From JAFDXJ01 sp038257845 (GTDB taxonomy: Bacteria; Bacteroidota; Bacteroidia; Chitinophagales; Chitinophagaceae): DNA of 64,000 bases. Where the stretch lies: NCBI GenBank assembly GCA_038257845.1, contig JBBSQL010000010.1, forward strand, positions 1 to 64,000. The letters run 5' to 3'. Both the position numbers and the translations under genes were made by a program. Shown in pieces: positions 17,238 through 24,900 of the stretch. Below the pieces are notes generated by a model. The model was not told where the DNA came from. It worked only from the letters and a program-made list of their open reading frames with translations, and searched no databases. Positions within the stretch are counted from its first letter, which is position 1, and every line of letters starts with the position of its first letter.

Positions 17238-18107
17238 TCATTTTAAATGATATTCCTTTTCCAAAAATTGTATGATTGCTGGAATCCTATTTTGTAAATT
17301 TATCATCTGTCCTATATAATTTTTAATAACATCCCTTTTGAATTTTGCAAGATTAGCATATTCCTTAATTAATTTGCTGTCATTAGAAAGCAGTTCGAAT
17401 TTTTTGGTTGAGGTTAAGATTAAATTTGATTGGTCAAGCCCGAAAACAAGTTCGCTGTCAAATATTTTGACAGAAACATCAAGAAGTTTTTGTCCAGAAA
17501 AATCCACTCCTTCTCCCTGCTTTTCAATCCTCTCGGAAAAGGCCTCATAACTAAGAATGCTGTCAGCTACTTCTCTTTTCCTGATTAACCGTAGGCCTCC
17601 AGCGTTCTTCAATTGCGAAATCGTTCCTTTTGCAAAATACATTCTATAAAGAATAAGGGCATGCTTTTCTTTCAAGTAATACAAGGTTCTTGTGCTACTG
17701 TCAGTATACGGGGTGTGATAAATATTTTGTAAGAGACTGTCAAATCCAGAAACCTGTTGTTTATTAAAATTAATAATCCTTTCGAATCGAATGCTATCAT
17801 TTTTCAAATCATCTACCATTGATTCAATATATTGCTTCTCTTTGTTGTGTTCAACTACATGCTCCAATTGATACTCTGCCAAAAAACCGCAGAACACGGC
17901 AAGGAATAACATTAAAAATTCCCATAAGTATGATTTCCAGTTTTTCTTTCCTTCGTGATGTGCATGATGATGTACTTCCATATTTTCAGTTACTTGATTC
18001 GGGTTAAAAGTCTCTGAGTCAGCAGTAGGAGTAATTTCGTCAGTGGGATTTTCCGATTGAGTATTTGTCGAATTATTTAAATGTTCCTCGTCTGTATTGT
18101 CTGTCAT
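17238..18107 (-). CDS. Hypothetical single-span membrane protein in a cassette
   Basis: I do not recognise a named family for this 289-residue protein. A Ser/Thr/Asn/Glu-rich N-terminal tail of about 45 residues ends in a histidine-rich patch (VHHHAHHEG). One membrane helix follows (LWEFLMLFLAVFCGFLAEYQ, about residues 64-83). The remaining 200 residues are charged and helical (EHNKEKQYIESMVDDLKNDS and on), probably an extracytoplasmic coiled or helical-bundle domain. Similar proteins with a histidine-rich stretch before one helix seem common in Bacteroidota, but I know no function. The gene lies between attC-like sites D and C, and its cassette ends carry a perfect 9-base core match. Confidence 0.7.
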   Translation of the reverse strand: MTDNTDEEHLNNSTNTQSENPTDEITPTADSETFNPNQVTENMEVHHHAHHEGKKNWKSYLWEFLMLFLAVFCGFLAEYQLEHVVEHNKEKQYIESMVDDLKNDSIRFERIINFNKQQVSGFDSLLQNIYHTPYTDSSTRTLYYLKEKHALILYRMYFAKGTISQLKNAGGLRLIRKREVADSILSYEAFSERIEKQGEGVDFSGQKLLDVSVKIFDSELVFGLDQSNLILTSTKKFELLSNDSKLIKEYANLAKFKRDVIKNYIGQMINLQNRIPAIIQFLEKEYHLK

Positions 18108-18149
18108 TTAGTTTTGGTTCTTAAATTTATTAGAGTGTTCAATCGCATG

Positions 18150-18245
18150 ACGCACAACACTCAGAAAAGTATCCGCAAAGCCCCCTAAAAAAGTCCCACA
18201 ATAAAAATAGTTTACGGGGCTTTGCGGTATACTTTTGCGTTGACC
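18150..18245. repeat. attC-like inverted repeat, site D
   Basis: The left core ACGCACAAC (18150-18158) is the exact reverse complement of GTTGTGCGT at 17213-17221. The arms AAAAGTATCCGCAAAGCCCC (18165-18184) and the matching GGGGCTTTGCGG...ACTTTT (18216-18236) pair almost perfectly with one extra base. The right core is GTTGACC (18239-18245), 19 bp from the stop codon of the 46-residue ORF. With a loop of about 30 bp it is the site closest in size to textbook attC sites. Confidence 0.78.
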
Positions 18246-18264
18246 GATGTCGCCGTAAGGTTTG

Positions 18265-18405
18265 CTATTGGGAACAAAGTATCAACTGGTCCTTTTCTTC
18301 GTAATTGATTTTTAAATTAAGATTCAGTTTCCAAAACACTTTTTGATCATTATCTGATGTCGTCTTGTGTTTTGCTACTTTAAAAGTAGTAATTATATTT
18401 TTCAT
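18265..18405 (-). CDS. 46-residue ORF, cassette cargo
   Basis: A small frame starts at the ATG at 18405 (MKNIITTFKVAKHKTTSDND) and ends at 18265 (EEKDQLILCSQ), 19 bp from the core of site D. It is basic at the start and has no membrane segment or known motif. Its position fits a cassette gene, because every other cassette stop codon is also within 20 bp of a site. The IS91-like element lies just upstream and separates it from its cassette's other end at site E. It could be the 3' remnant of a longer gene that the insertion broke. Confidence 0.4.
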   Translation of the reverse strand: MKNIITTFKVAKHKTTSDNDQKVFWKLNLNLKINYEEKDQLILCSQ

Positions 18406-18510
18406 TTAATAGTTTTTTGCATCATTTTTTTATTTCAATGATATATTTTTCCTGCTACGTCTTTAAAACGTTACCATTTTTTGGCTGTAAAAATGAACGC
18501 TCTATAAATT

Positions 18511-19677
18511 TTATCCATCATCTGCCTGTTTCCAGGGATAAAATACTTTTATCATTTGCAATGTTTTTTTTTTACAACATGGGCATTGCTCCATATCAAT
18601 ACCAAACTGTTCGAGCATGCGGATCTGCAAAGGGATTTTTATTAATCCTTTGTGCAAGGGCAGCTTCATTTTTTTTAGTACGTCATTAATACGCTGATGT
18701 CGATTCCTGTTTGCCAGGTAGCCGTAGGTTCTAATTTTACAGAATCTTTCCGGTAAGATGTGTTGCTCAAAACGGCGGATAAATTCACTACTGGCAAGAG
18801 TCATTTGCTTTTGCTTATTTTCATCTGCGTAGTCTTTGTAGTTAAACGTTACGGTGCCCTGTTCATTATTAATACTACTGATTCTGTGATTGCTTATGGC
18901 CACCTTGTGGGTGTATCTTCCAAGGTATTCAATCACCGCATGAGGGCCGCCAAACGGTGCTTTGGCATACACTACCCAATCTTTTTGATAAAGCAAATTA
19001 AAGAGTTGTTTGCTGTCTGTATTTTCGGGTAATACCACTTCTCCTTTTGCAATCATTTCTTGTAATGCCTGTAAAAATTTTGCCCTGTAAACAATGCTCA
19101 TGGCTTTCACCGGAAACAAAAAAAGATATGTATTTTTCTTTGCTCCTTTCCATTCATTATCTGTTGTTATTCCGCCACCGCTTACAATGCAATGGATGTG
19201 GGGATGGAAACTCAACTGCTGTCCCCAGGTGTGCAGCACACTGATAATTCCGGGTGTAGCGTTAAGGTATTTTACATCTTTTGCAAAAGTGAGAAAGGTC
19301 TGCGCAGAAGCATCAAAGAGAAGTTTAAATAAAATCTTACGATGTCCCATTATTACAGCATTGAGTTCGTGCGGTAAGGTGAACACTACATGATAATATT
19401 TTACAGGAAGTAGTTCTTGTCTTCTTGCCTCTATCCATTCCTGCTTTTTTACTGCGCCGCAATTAGGGCAATGACGATCCCTGCAACTATGATATTGATA
19501 TTTTATATGTCCGCACTCATCATCGCTGCATTGATACACATGATAGCCTAGTGCAGAAGTGCGGCAAGTTTTTATACGCTGCAATACCTTTTGTACATGT
19601 AAGTTTTTATTTACAGGTGGCGGATGTTTTTGCAGCAACTGTTGAATGGTTGCCCGTGGTGATGTATAAGATAACAT
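18511..19677 (-). CDS. IS91-family transposase
   Basis: This 388-residue rolling-circle transposase has an N-terminal zinc ribbon (YQCSDDECGHIKYQY, then CRDRHCPNCG). The HUH metal-binding motif appears as LSFHPHIHCIVSGGG (about residues 155-168), and a tyrosine-bearing helix YLGRYTHKVAIS (about 252-263) supplies the nucleophile. A C-terminal zinc-finger-like CPCCKKK closes the protein. Length and motif order are as expected for an intact IS91-family enzyme, which nicks and transfers a single strand without target duplication. It is probably translated together with the tyrosine recombinase immediately upstream. Confidence 0.92.
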   Translation of the reverse strand: MLSYTSPRATIQQLLQKHPPPVNKNLHVQKVLQRIKTCRTSALGYHVYQCSDDECGHIKYQYHSCRDRHCPNCGAVKKQEWIEARRQELLPVKYYHVVFTLPHELNAVIMGHRKILFKLLFDASAQTFLTFAKDVKYLNATPGIISVLHTWGQQLSFHPHIHCIVSGGGITTDNEWKGAKKNTYLFLFPVKAMSIVYRAKFLQALQEMIAKGEVVLPENTDSKQLFNLLYQKDWVVYAKAPFGGPHAVIEYLGRYTHKVAISNHRISSINNEQGTVTFNYKDYADENKQKQMTLASSEFIRRFEQHILPERFCKIRTYGYLANRNRHQRINDVLKKMKLPLHKGLIKIPLQIRMLEQFGIDMEQCPCCKKKTLQMIKVFYPWKQADDG

Positions 19678-19683
19678 GTTTCC

Positions 19684-20550
19684 TCATTTTAAACGGGCGT
19701 TAAGAATGTTGTTATCTTTTGCCAACAGTAAGGCATCATAAGGATTGGTGATCTCGTCTATACGCCGGGAGGTCAGGTGCATATATCTCATTGTAGTTTG
19801 AAGATTATTATGGCCCAGCAGTTCTTTAATTGTAAAGAGATCTGTTCCGTTATCTAAAAGATGGGTGGCAAAACTATGGCGTATGGTATGTATCGTATAG
19901 TTCTTGCTTTCAAGGCCCACTTTTATTAATGCTTTTTGCATCAGGTGTTGTATAGAGCGCACACTGTATCTTTTGCCGGGCCTGAACCCATTGAAGAGAT
20001 ATTCTTTGGGTTTATAAATAAGATAGTAAGCTCTCAGTTCCAGCAATACCTGTTGCGACATAATCGTATAGCGGTCTTTAGCTCCTTTGCCCTGAACTAC
20101 TTTGATGCGCATATTCTTTGAATCAATATCCGCTATTTTGCAATTAGCTATTTCACTTACCCGCATACCGGTAGAGTACAGCAACATCAGAATAGTGCGA
20201 TGCTTAATATTTTGCACACCATCAATCAACTTCATGATTTCTTCTGTTGACATTACTGAAGGAAGCGTAGTGGAAGGCCGGGGATAAATAATGGTAGGAA
20301 TTACATAAGGGCGCTTTGCTACATGGCGCATAAAGAAGGAAATACTTTGGGCAGCCATTTTACATTTTACCCGGCTGCAGCCAAGCGTTTTACTGAGGTA
20401 CAGCAAATAGCCCATAAGCATATCTTCTGTAAAATCCATCGGATCAACATGGGGATAATACACAAAAATAAAACGAAGTTCTGCCAGGTAATTACGAATG
20501 GTGAGAGGACTGTAATGGCCAATAGATAAATACTGATTAGCTTTTTCCAA
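19684..20550 (-). CDS. Tyrosine recombinase associated with IS91-like transposase
   Basis: This tyrosine recombinase/integrase has an N-terminal SAM-like DNA-binding domain (HYSPLTIRNYLAELRFIFVYY) and a complete catalytic domain: Arg in STGMRVSEIANCKI, Lys region in VQGKGAKDRYTI, HTIRHSFATHLLDNG with the HxxR, LLGHNNLQTTMRYMH with the final His and Tyr. The frame has no in-frame ATG. It opens at a TTG (20550), and coding-like residues (LSPQAVAALEKANQ) extend upstream of it. A well-placed ATG at 20590 lies one base out of frame across a run of nine A. Translation may start there and slip, or one A has been gained. Its role in IS91-like transposition is unclear. Confidence 0.85.
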   Translation of the reverse strand: MEKANQYLSIGHYSPLTIRNYLAELRFIFVYYPHVDPMDFTEDMLMGYLLYLSKTLGCSRVKCKMAAQSISFFMRHVAKRPYVIPTIIYPRPSTTLPSVMSTEEIMKLIDGVQNIKHRTILMLLYSTGMRVSEIANCKIADIDSKNMRIKVVQGKGAKDRYTIMSQQVLLELRAYYLIYKPKEYLFNGFRPGKRYSVRSIQHLMQKALIKVGLESKNYTIHTIRHSFATHLLDNGTDLFTIKELLGHNNLQTTMRYMHLTSRRIDEITNPYDALLLAKDNNILNARLK

Positions 20551-20670
20551 TGCCGCAACGGCTTGCGGACTTAATGATTTTTTTTTCCATGACTTAATAG
20601 TTTTATTAGATTAAAAAATAAACTACAAGTTAGGAAAGAATCCAAACTCATCGCCTGGATAGGCGATGTT

Positions 20671-20869
20671 GGTTCAACGTTTACGGCTTTGTGCAGGCGG
20701 GGTTTTAGAATTCCTTCTGCCCGGAACCGTTGCCAAATTTATAATAAAAAGTTCATTGTTACTACTATCGCTCAATAAAGATTTTTCAGCCCGGACTATG
20801 GCTGAGATATGCACCAATGCTCATTGTTCGCACTTCAGCCCCGCTTGCACAAAACCGATGTTAGTGGCA
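20671..20869. repeat. attC-like inverted repeat, site E
   Basis: The left core is GGTTCAAC (20671-20678), the reverse of GTTGAAC, which fits the integron core consensus GTTRRRY. The inner arms CGGCTTTGTGCAGGCGGGG (20684-20702) and CCCCGCTTGCACAAAACCG (20839-20857) match at 17 of 19 positions. The right core GTTAGTGGCA (20860-20869) ends 7 bp from the stop codon of the DUF4262 gene. The 135-bp loop carries two degenerate CAGCCCGGA-like motifs. Confidence 0.85.
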
Positions 20870-20876
20870 TGCCGTT

Positions 20877-21632
20877 CTAGTCTTCGTCGTCGTACTCTAC
20901 CTTGTTTCTTGTCCATTGTCCACCTTTAAATTCCCGTTCTGCTTCTTCGCCGTAATCAAGGTCAAAAATTTCATTTAATGTCTTGTCTCTTAGAACCAAT
21001 TCTTCTAACGCAACGATTTTAATATCTTCTGGTAATTGGTCTCCTGTCAGGAATTGCCAATCTCCGTCATTGTCATGAACTACACGCAATATTGGTTTTT
21101 GTTGCTCAATCCATTGTCTTGTTGTGAAAGTTGCAAGATTTTTTACTTCTCTAAATTTGAAATCAGCGTTTCTGTCAAGCAAAGGCTGTTTGTAAATAAA
21201 TTCTATTTCAAAACCTGTCTCCCAGGGAAATTTATCTTCTCGGTCTGTCCAAATAAGTTGAAGAGCCGGAAATTCTTTTGAGTTATAAAATTCGATGGCT
21301 GTCCCGAAATAATTATCTAAATTTCTTGCATCCACATTTATAAATTCTGCTTTACTATTTTCAAAAAGTTCATTGTAGACCTTATTTGGCTCAATTGTTT
21401 GACCGCTTTTTACAAGTTCTGCAGCATCATTAATTATTGAGTGCAAAGTCTGATTTCTTAAACCGAAGCATATTATTTCTGGATGTTTGAATTTCTGCCA
21501 AAGTCCGATGCTATATGCAAATGAAGGTAAATAGTCTGTTGCTTCAATAATAATTACTGAAAGTCCAAACTTCTCAATATCGGATGCTGTTCGATTGTCG
21601 TCTCTACAGTTATGTTCTTGCTCTGTCGTCAT
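20877..21632 (-). CDS. DUF4262-domain protein, cassette cargo
   Basis: This protein of about 251 residues starts at the ATG at 21632 (MTTEQEHNCRDDN). A GTG eight codons upstream is also in frame but lies inside the core of site F. The N-terminal 140 residues match the DUF4262 pattern: a GLSVIIIEAT strand, LPSFAYSIGLWQKFKHPEIICFGL, and NVDARNLDNYFGTAIEFY. The C-terminal part (LRVVHDNDGDWQFLTGD ... LEELVLRDKTLNEIFDLDYG) looks like a second small module known from other proteins of unknown function. DUF4262 has no established role that I know. Its cassette, bounded by sites F and E, has perfectly matching 10-base cores. Confidence 0.8.
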   Translation of the reverse strand: MTTEQEHNCRDDNRTASDIEKFGLSVIIIEATDYLPSFAYSIGLWQKFKHPEIICFGLRNQTLHSIINDAAELVKSGQTIEPNKVYNELFENSKAEFINVDARNLDNYFGTAIEFYNSKEFPALQLIWTDREDKFPWETGFEIEFIYKQPLLDRNADFKFREVKNLATFTTRQWIEQQKPILRVVHDNDGDWQFLTGDQLPEDIKIVALEELVLRDKTLNEIFDLDYGEEAEREFKGGQWTRNKVEYDDED

Positions 21633-21650
21633 AAGGTGTTGCGGTTCGGT

Positions 21651-21850
21651 TGCCACTAACGTTAGGGCTTGGCGATGGGCTGGAAATTTATAATGTCAAG
21701 CCCGGAACTGTTGCTCAATAGAATTACTAAAGATGAAGATAACAACAAAAGCTGATTACAGAATGTCAAGCTGGAACTACTGCTGATATTGGTTTGTAGC
21801 CGATTGCTCTTCCGTCAGCCAGCCTATTGCCAAACCCCATGTAAGCTGCC
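21651..21850. repeat. attC-like inverted repeat, site F
   Basis: The left core TGCCACTAAC (21651-21660) is the exact reverse complement of the right core of site E (20860-20869). The arms GGGCTTGGCGATGGGCTGG (21665-21683) and CCAGCCTATTGCCAAACCC (21819-21837) match at 16 of 19 positions, and the differences would form G-U/T-type pairs on one strand. The right core GTAAGCTGCC (21841-21850) ends three bases from the stop codon of the helical-repeat gene. Confidence 0.85.
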
Positions 21851-21853
21851 GTT

Positions 21854-23146
21854 TTACTTCTTTGAACTGAATTTTCTTGTGTCTTCATAACTGTCATATT
21901 TAATTTCAGCCTTAATTTGTTTTGATAATACTTTAGTGTCCATTAATATTTTTACTATGTCGTGTCGGTGTATGCCGCAAGTTAATTTTTCATAAACAGC
22001 TTCTAATGGTTCTTTGCATTCTTTTGCCTTGTTAGCCTTATAAATATTTATGAAGCCATAAACGATTGCATGAATATCATCTTCGTTTTTACAGTTCCTT
22101 GCAATAGTTGTCAATAATTTGCTATCACCTTTTTTATAATTAGAAACCAATAAGTCTAAATAATCGGAAGGTACTTTTGTTTTTCTTAAAATTTCAATAG
22201 CAAATTCACGAATGTCGTTGCCCGAAAAATGTTTTAATGCACCTGCTGCATATTCAACAAGCCTGTCATTCTTTTCATTCTTACTCTTTACAATTTCTAA
22301 AATAGGAGAATATTGATATGGATATTTTATTCTGTCAAAAATGCGCATATACTTCTCCCGTTTTTGTCTATTTGTTTCCTTTAAGAAATCGTCAGCAAGT
22401 TTTTTAATGTCCTTCTTTGTTAGTCGCTGTGCTTCAAAAGGATGAATTGGAACTCTTCTTTTTTCATCATTTATTCTTTCTTTTACGGTTTCATAATTAA
22501 TACTAACAACTGGCCTTTGATAATTTTCTCTACCATCTTCCGTTCGCTTAACGTTGTCAAGATAAAATTTAATAAAGTGATTTTCTTTACTTGCTTCTTC
22601 AAGTTCCTGCATAGCATTTATTGAAGAATTATCCGTTTGGAAGTGTTGAATAATACTGCTGTCTTGCCAATCTTCTATATTTCTTTCTAATGATTTTCCA
22701 ATTGTCGTTGCAATATATTTTAATCCGGCTAAGCCATCAAGTTCGATTATTGAAGCATAGCCACACCAATCAGAGCCGTCAATTATTTTTCTAAAGAAGC
22801 GTTTATAAATTGCTTTCTTTGCTTCGACGTCACCATTTTTTGCAAAAATTGTTGCCAGTTCAAAAAGTTGAACTAAAGCCCATGTGTCTTTTTGTTCGGT
22901 GGCAAGTCCCTGAAGAATTGCATTGCGAATTTTGTCTTGCTTTGCCGAAAGTGAAATGAGTTGTGAAATATATAAAGCTCTACTTCCTTCTGATTGTCCA
23001 TCGTAGGCGTAATTCTTTAAAGAGGCTTTAATAATGTCAGCAGTAAAGTCAACCGTTGGGTTGCTCTTAATAATTAGATGAGCTTCACCCGTGCCTCGTC
23101 TTATTGAACTTTTAAATCTTTGTTTGATTATTTTATTATCAGGCAT
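21854..23146 (-). CDS. Unknown helical-repeat protein, cassette cargo
   Basis: I do not recognise this 430-residue protein. It is soluble, lysine-rich and mostly helical, with a pattern of antiparallel helices that looks like a HEAT/alpha-solenoid scaffold (FAIEILRKTKVPSDYLDLL; DDIHAIVYGFINIYK; ASLKNYAYDGQSEGS). The middle contains conserved-looking polar stretches (DWCGYASIIELDGLAGLKY) that could be a distinct domain. No nuclease, ATPase or membrane motif is seen. The start is the ATG at 23146 (MPDNKIIKQRF), 39 bp from the core of site G. The stop nearly touches site F, and the two cassette ends carry perfect 10-base matching cores. Confidence 0.65.
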   Translation of the reverse strand: MPDNKIIKQRFKSSIRRGTGEAHLIIKSNPTVDFTADIIKASLKNYAYDGQSEGSRALYISQLISLSAKQDKIRNAILQGLATEQKDTWALVQLFELATIFAKNGDVEAKKAIYKRFFRKIIDGSDWCGYASIIELDGLAGLKYIATTIGKSLERNIEDWQDSSIIQHFQTDNSSINAMQELEEASKENHFIKFYLDNVKRTEDGRENYQRPVVSINYETVKERINDEKRRVPIHPFEAQRLTKKDIKKLADDFLKETNRQKREKYMRIFDRIKYPYQYSPILEIVKSKNEKNDRLVEYAAGALKHFSGNDIREFAIEILRKTKVPSDYLDLLVSNYKKGDSKLLTTIARNCKNEDDIHAIVYGFINIYKANKAKECKEPLEAVYEKLTCGIHRHDIVKILMDTKVLSKQIKAEIKYDSYEDTRKFSSKK

Positions 23147-23254
23147 TTATTGTATCCCGTTGAAGTTTGAGTTGTCACAACTAATGGCAGCTTACGTTTA
23201 CGCATTGGCGATGGCTTGGGCATTCAAAGAATTTTCAGCCGGAACACCAATATG

Positions 23255-23526
23255 AAATTTTCATAAAATCCCGGGCTAACTTTGATCAAAGATACAATGT
23301 TTTACAAGTCCTGCTTTAGAATGGTGCATAAAAGCCCCTCCGGAACACTGGCAAAATTGTATAAATGAAGGAGCATTTTTTGTTGGCAACTTCAGTTGGA
23401 AAATCAATTGGTGATCCCGTCCCGATAGTTATCGGGATCGGGAATCCCGTATGAAACAATATTTCAGCTAAGAGATACAATTTAGGACATTGTTTCTATT
23501 TTATTTTTTAACCTAAAATTTTAAAC
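23255..23526 (+). ncRNA. Candidate bridge RNA region of the IS110 element
   Basis: This non-coding left part of the IS110 element lies directly upstream of the transposase, where IS110-group elements encode the structured RNA that pairs with target and donor DNA. A strong stem-loop is visible: TCCCGATA (23420-23427) and TATCGGGA (23430-23437), extended by flanking GATCCCG and CGGGAATC (23413-23446). Guide loops cannot be assigned by eye. The hairpin could instead be a generic Bacteroidota intergenic palindrome. Confidence 0.35.
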
Positions 23527-24900
23527 ATGGAAAAGAAAACAAAAAGTGCTGGCACAGTTTCTATGAGTGTCGTCAATGCCCACGCCGCTGGTATTGATGT
23601 AGGCTCCAGGGAACATTATGTTGCTATCGGTCAGCAGCCCCAAGACGTAAGTAAATTTGGTGTTTACAGCAAAGACAATGCGAAATTGGTTCTTTTTTTA
23701 CAGCAACAGAATATTGCCACTGTAGCTATGGAAAGCACCGGCACCTATTGGCAACCCTTATTTGCCTGCATACAAGCAGCCGGTATAGAAGTAGTGCTGA
23801 GCAATAATTATATTAAAGATCCTGAAAAGAAAACAGATGCAAAAGATGCCCGCTGGCTACAGCGCTTGCATACGCTGGGTCTTTTGAAGACATCTTTTAT
23901 ACCTGCAGTACAAATAGAGCAGATACGCACTTATCACCGCCACCGCAGCAGCCTGGTGGCGCAGGCCGCCACGTGTATACAAAAAATGCAGAAGGCTTTG
24001 CGGCTGATGAATATCCGGCTGGATATTGCTCTTAACGATATTACTGGCGTAAGTGGTATGGCTATTCTGCAGGCCATAGTAGCAGGGCAGAGAGATGGAA
24101 AAGCGCTGTCATTGATAGTGGATAACAGAGTAAGAAAAAGTAAAGATGAAATAGCAGATGCACTACAAGGACAATGGAAAGAAGAGCAATTGTACATCTT
24201 AAAAGATGAACTGGAAAGTTACCAGCATTATCAAAAAAGGATGGCCAGTTGTGACAAAGAAATAGAAGTTCTTCTAAAGCAAATAACGGCCGGTATGGCA
24301 ACGAAAAACACCAGTCAGGTAGCGGCAATAAAAAAAGTGCCGGGGAAAAACCGAAAGCAAAAAAACGGTGCTGCTTATGATGTATCCAAACTGAGCATGG
24401 AATATTTTGGGGTTGATCTATTGGAAATAGAAGGAGTAGGAGAAGCAACAGTAATGACATTTATAGCCGAGGTGGGAAGCGATATAATAAAGTTCCCCGG
24501 CAAAAAAAACTTTACAAGTTGGTTACGATTATCGCCCAATAATAAAATAACGGGCGGCAAAGTATTTAGCAGCCGTACACCGAAAGGGAAAAATATTCTC
24601 TCAAATGCTTTCCGCCTTGCAGCCAATACAATTGCACAACGAAAAGATGGTGTATTAAAAAAAATATTCAGCCGCATTGCATTTAAAAAAGGAAGAGCTG
24701 CGGCCATTACCGCGCTGGCCAGAAGGCTGGCAGAAATATTTTGGATAATGACGGTAAAGAAAGTTTCCTACAAAGCACAAAATGAAAAAGAATATGAAGA
24801 AAAAACAAAAAACAATGTCATCAAAAACATACAGCACAAAATGAGAAGGCTGAATTTAACCGCTGAAGATATAGGAATGAAAGGCTTTGTAGCAGGATAG
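23527..24900 (+). CDS. IS110-family transposase
   Basis: This 457-residue recombinase has the IS110 layout. An N-terminal RuvC-like DEDD domain contains AAGIDVGSREHYVAIG (first Asp), TVAMESTGTYWQPL (Glu), and the TDAKDARWLQRL segment (last Asp pair). A helical linker follows, then a C-terminal Transposase_20 domain starting with LLEIEGVGEATVMTFIAEVG. That domain holds the serine-bearing SWLRLSPNNKITGGKVFSS and a basic tail. It is full length with no interruption. Known for the family: insertion is guided by a bridge RNA encoded in the element. It is the only intact plus-strand gene in the 14-27 kb accessory region. Confidence 0.93.
   Translation: MEKKTKSAGTVSMSVVNAHAAGIDVGSREHYVAIGQQPQDVSKFGVYSKDNAKLVLFLQQQNIATVAMESTGTYWQPLFACIQAAGIEVVLSNNYIKDPEKKTDAKDARWLQRLHTLGLLKTSFIPAVQIEQIRTYHRHRSSLVAQAATCIQKMQKALRLMNIRLDIALNDITGVSGMAILQAIVAGQRDGKALSLIVDNRVRKSKDEIADALQGQWKEEQLYILKDELESYQHYQKRMASCDKEIEVLLKQITAGMATKNTSQVAAIKKVPGKNRKQKNGAAYDVSKLSMEYFGVDLLEIEGVGEATVMTFIAEVGSDIIKFPGKKNFTSWLRLSPNNKITGGKVFSSRTPKGKNILSNAFRLAANTIAQRKDGVLKKIFSRIAFKKGRAAAITALARRLAEIFWIMTVKKVSYKAQNEKEYEEKTKNNVIKNIQHKMRRLNLTAEDIGMKGFVAG

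Larger units (their letters stand above)
18430..20667 (-). mobile_element. IS91-like element with accessory tyrosine recombinase (approximate ends)
   Basis: The element comprises an HUH/Y transposase (18511-19677) preceded six bases upstream by a tyrosine recombinase (19684-20550), both on the minus strand. This gene pair recurs in IS91-type elements of Bacteroidota. The upstream end is marked by a perfect hairpin, ATCGCC-TGGATA-GGCGAT (20650-20667), directly beside GTTGGTTC. IS91-like rolling-circle elements carry terminal hairpins and prefer GTTC/GTTG-like targets. The other end lies somewhere in 18410-18510 and cannot be fixed by eye. It sits inside a cassette between its left core (site E, 20671) and its small ORF. 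Confidence 0.65.

Noticed and set aside
19684..20550. The IS91-associated tyrosine recombinase as the missing integron integrase
   Set aside because: It is directly coupled to the IS91-type transposase inside the inserted element, and it has no extra segment between catalytic boxes II and III.
24062..24837. Overlapping minus-strand frames opposite the IS110 transposase
   Set aside because: The plus-strand protein is full length with all motifs. The antisense frames are leucine- and phenylalanine-rich shadows.
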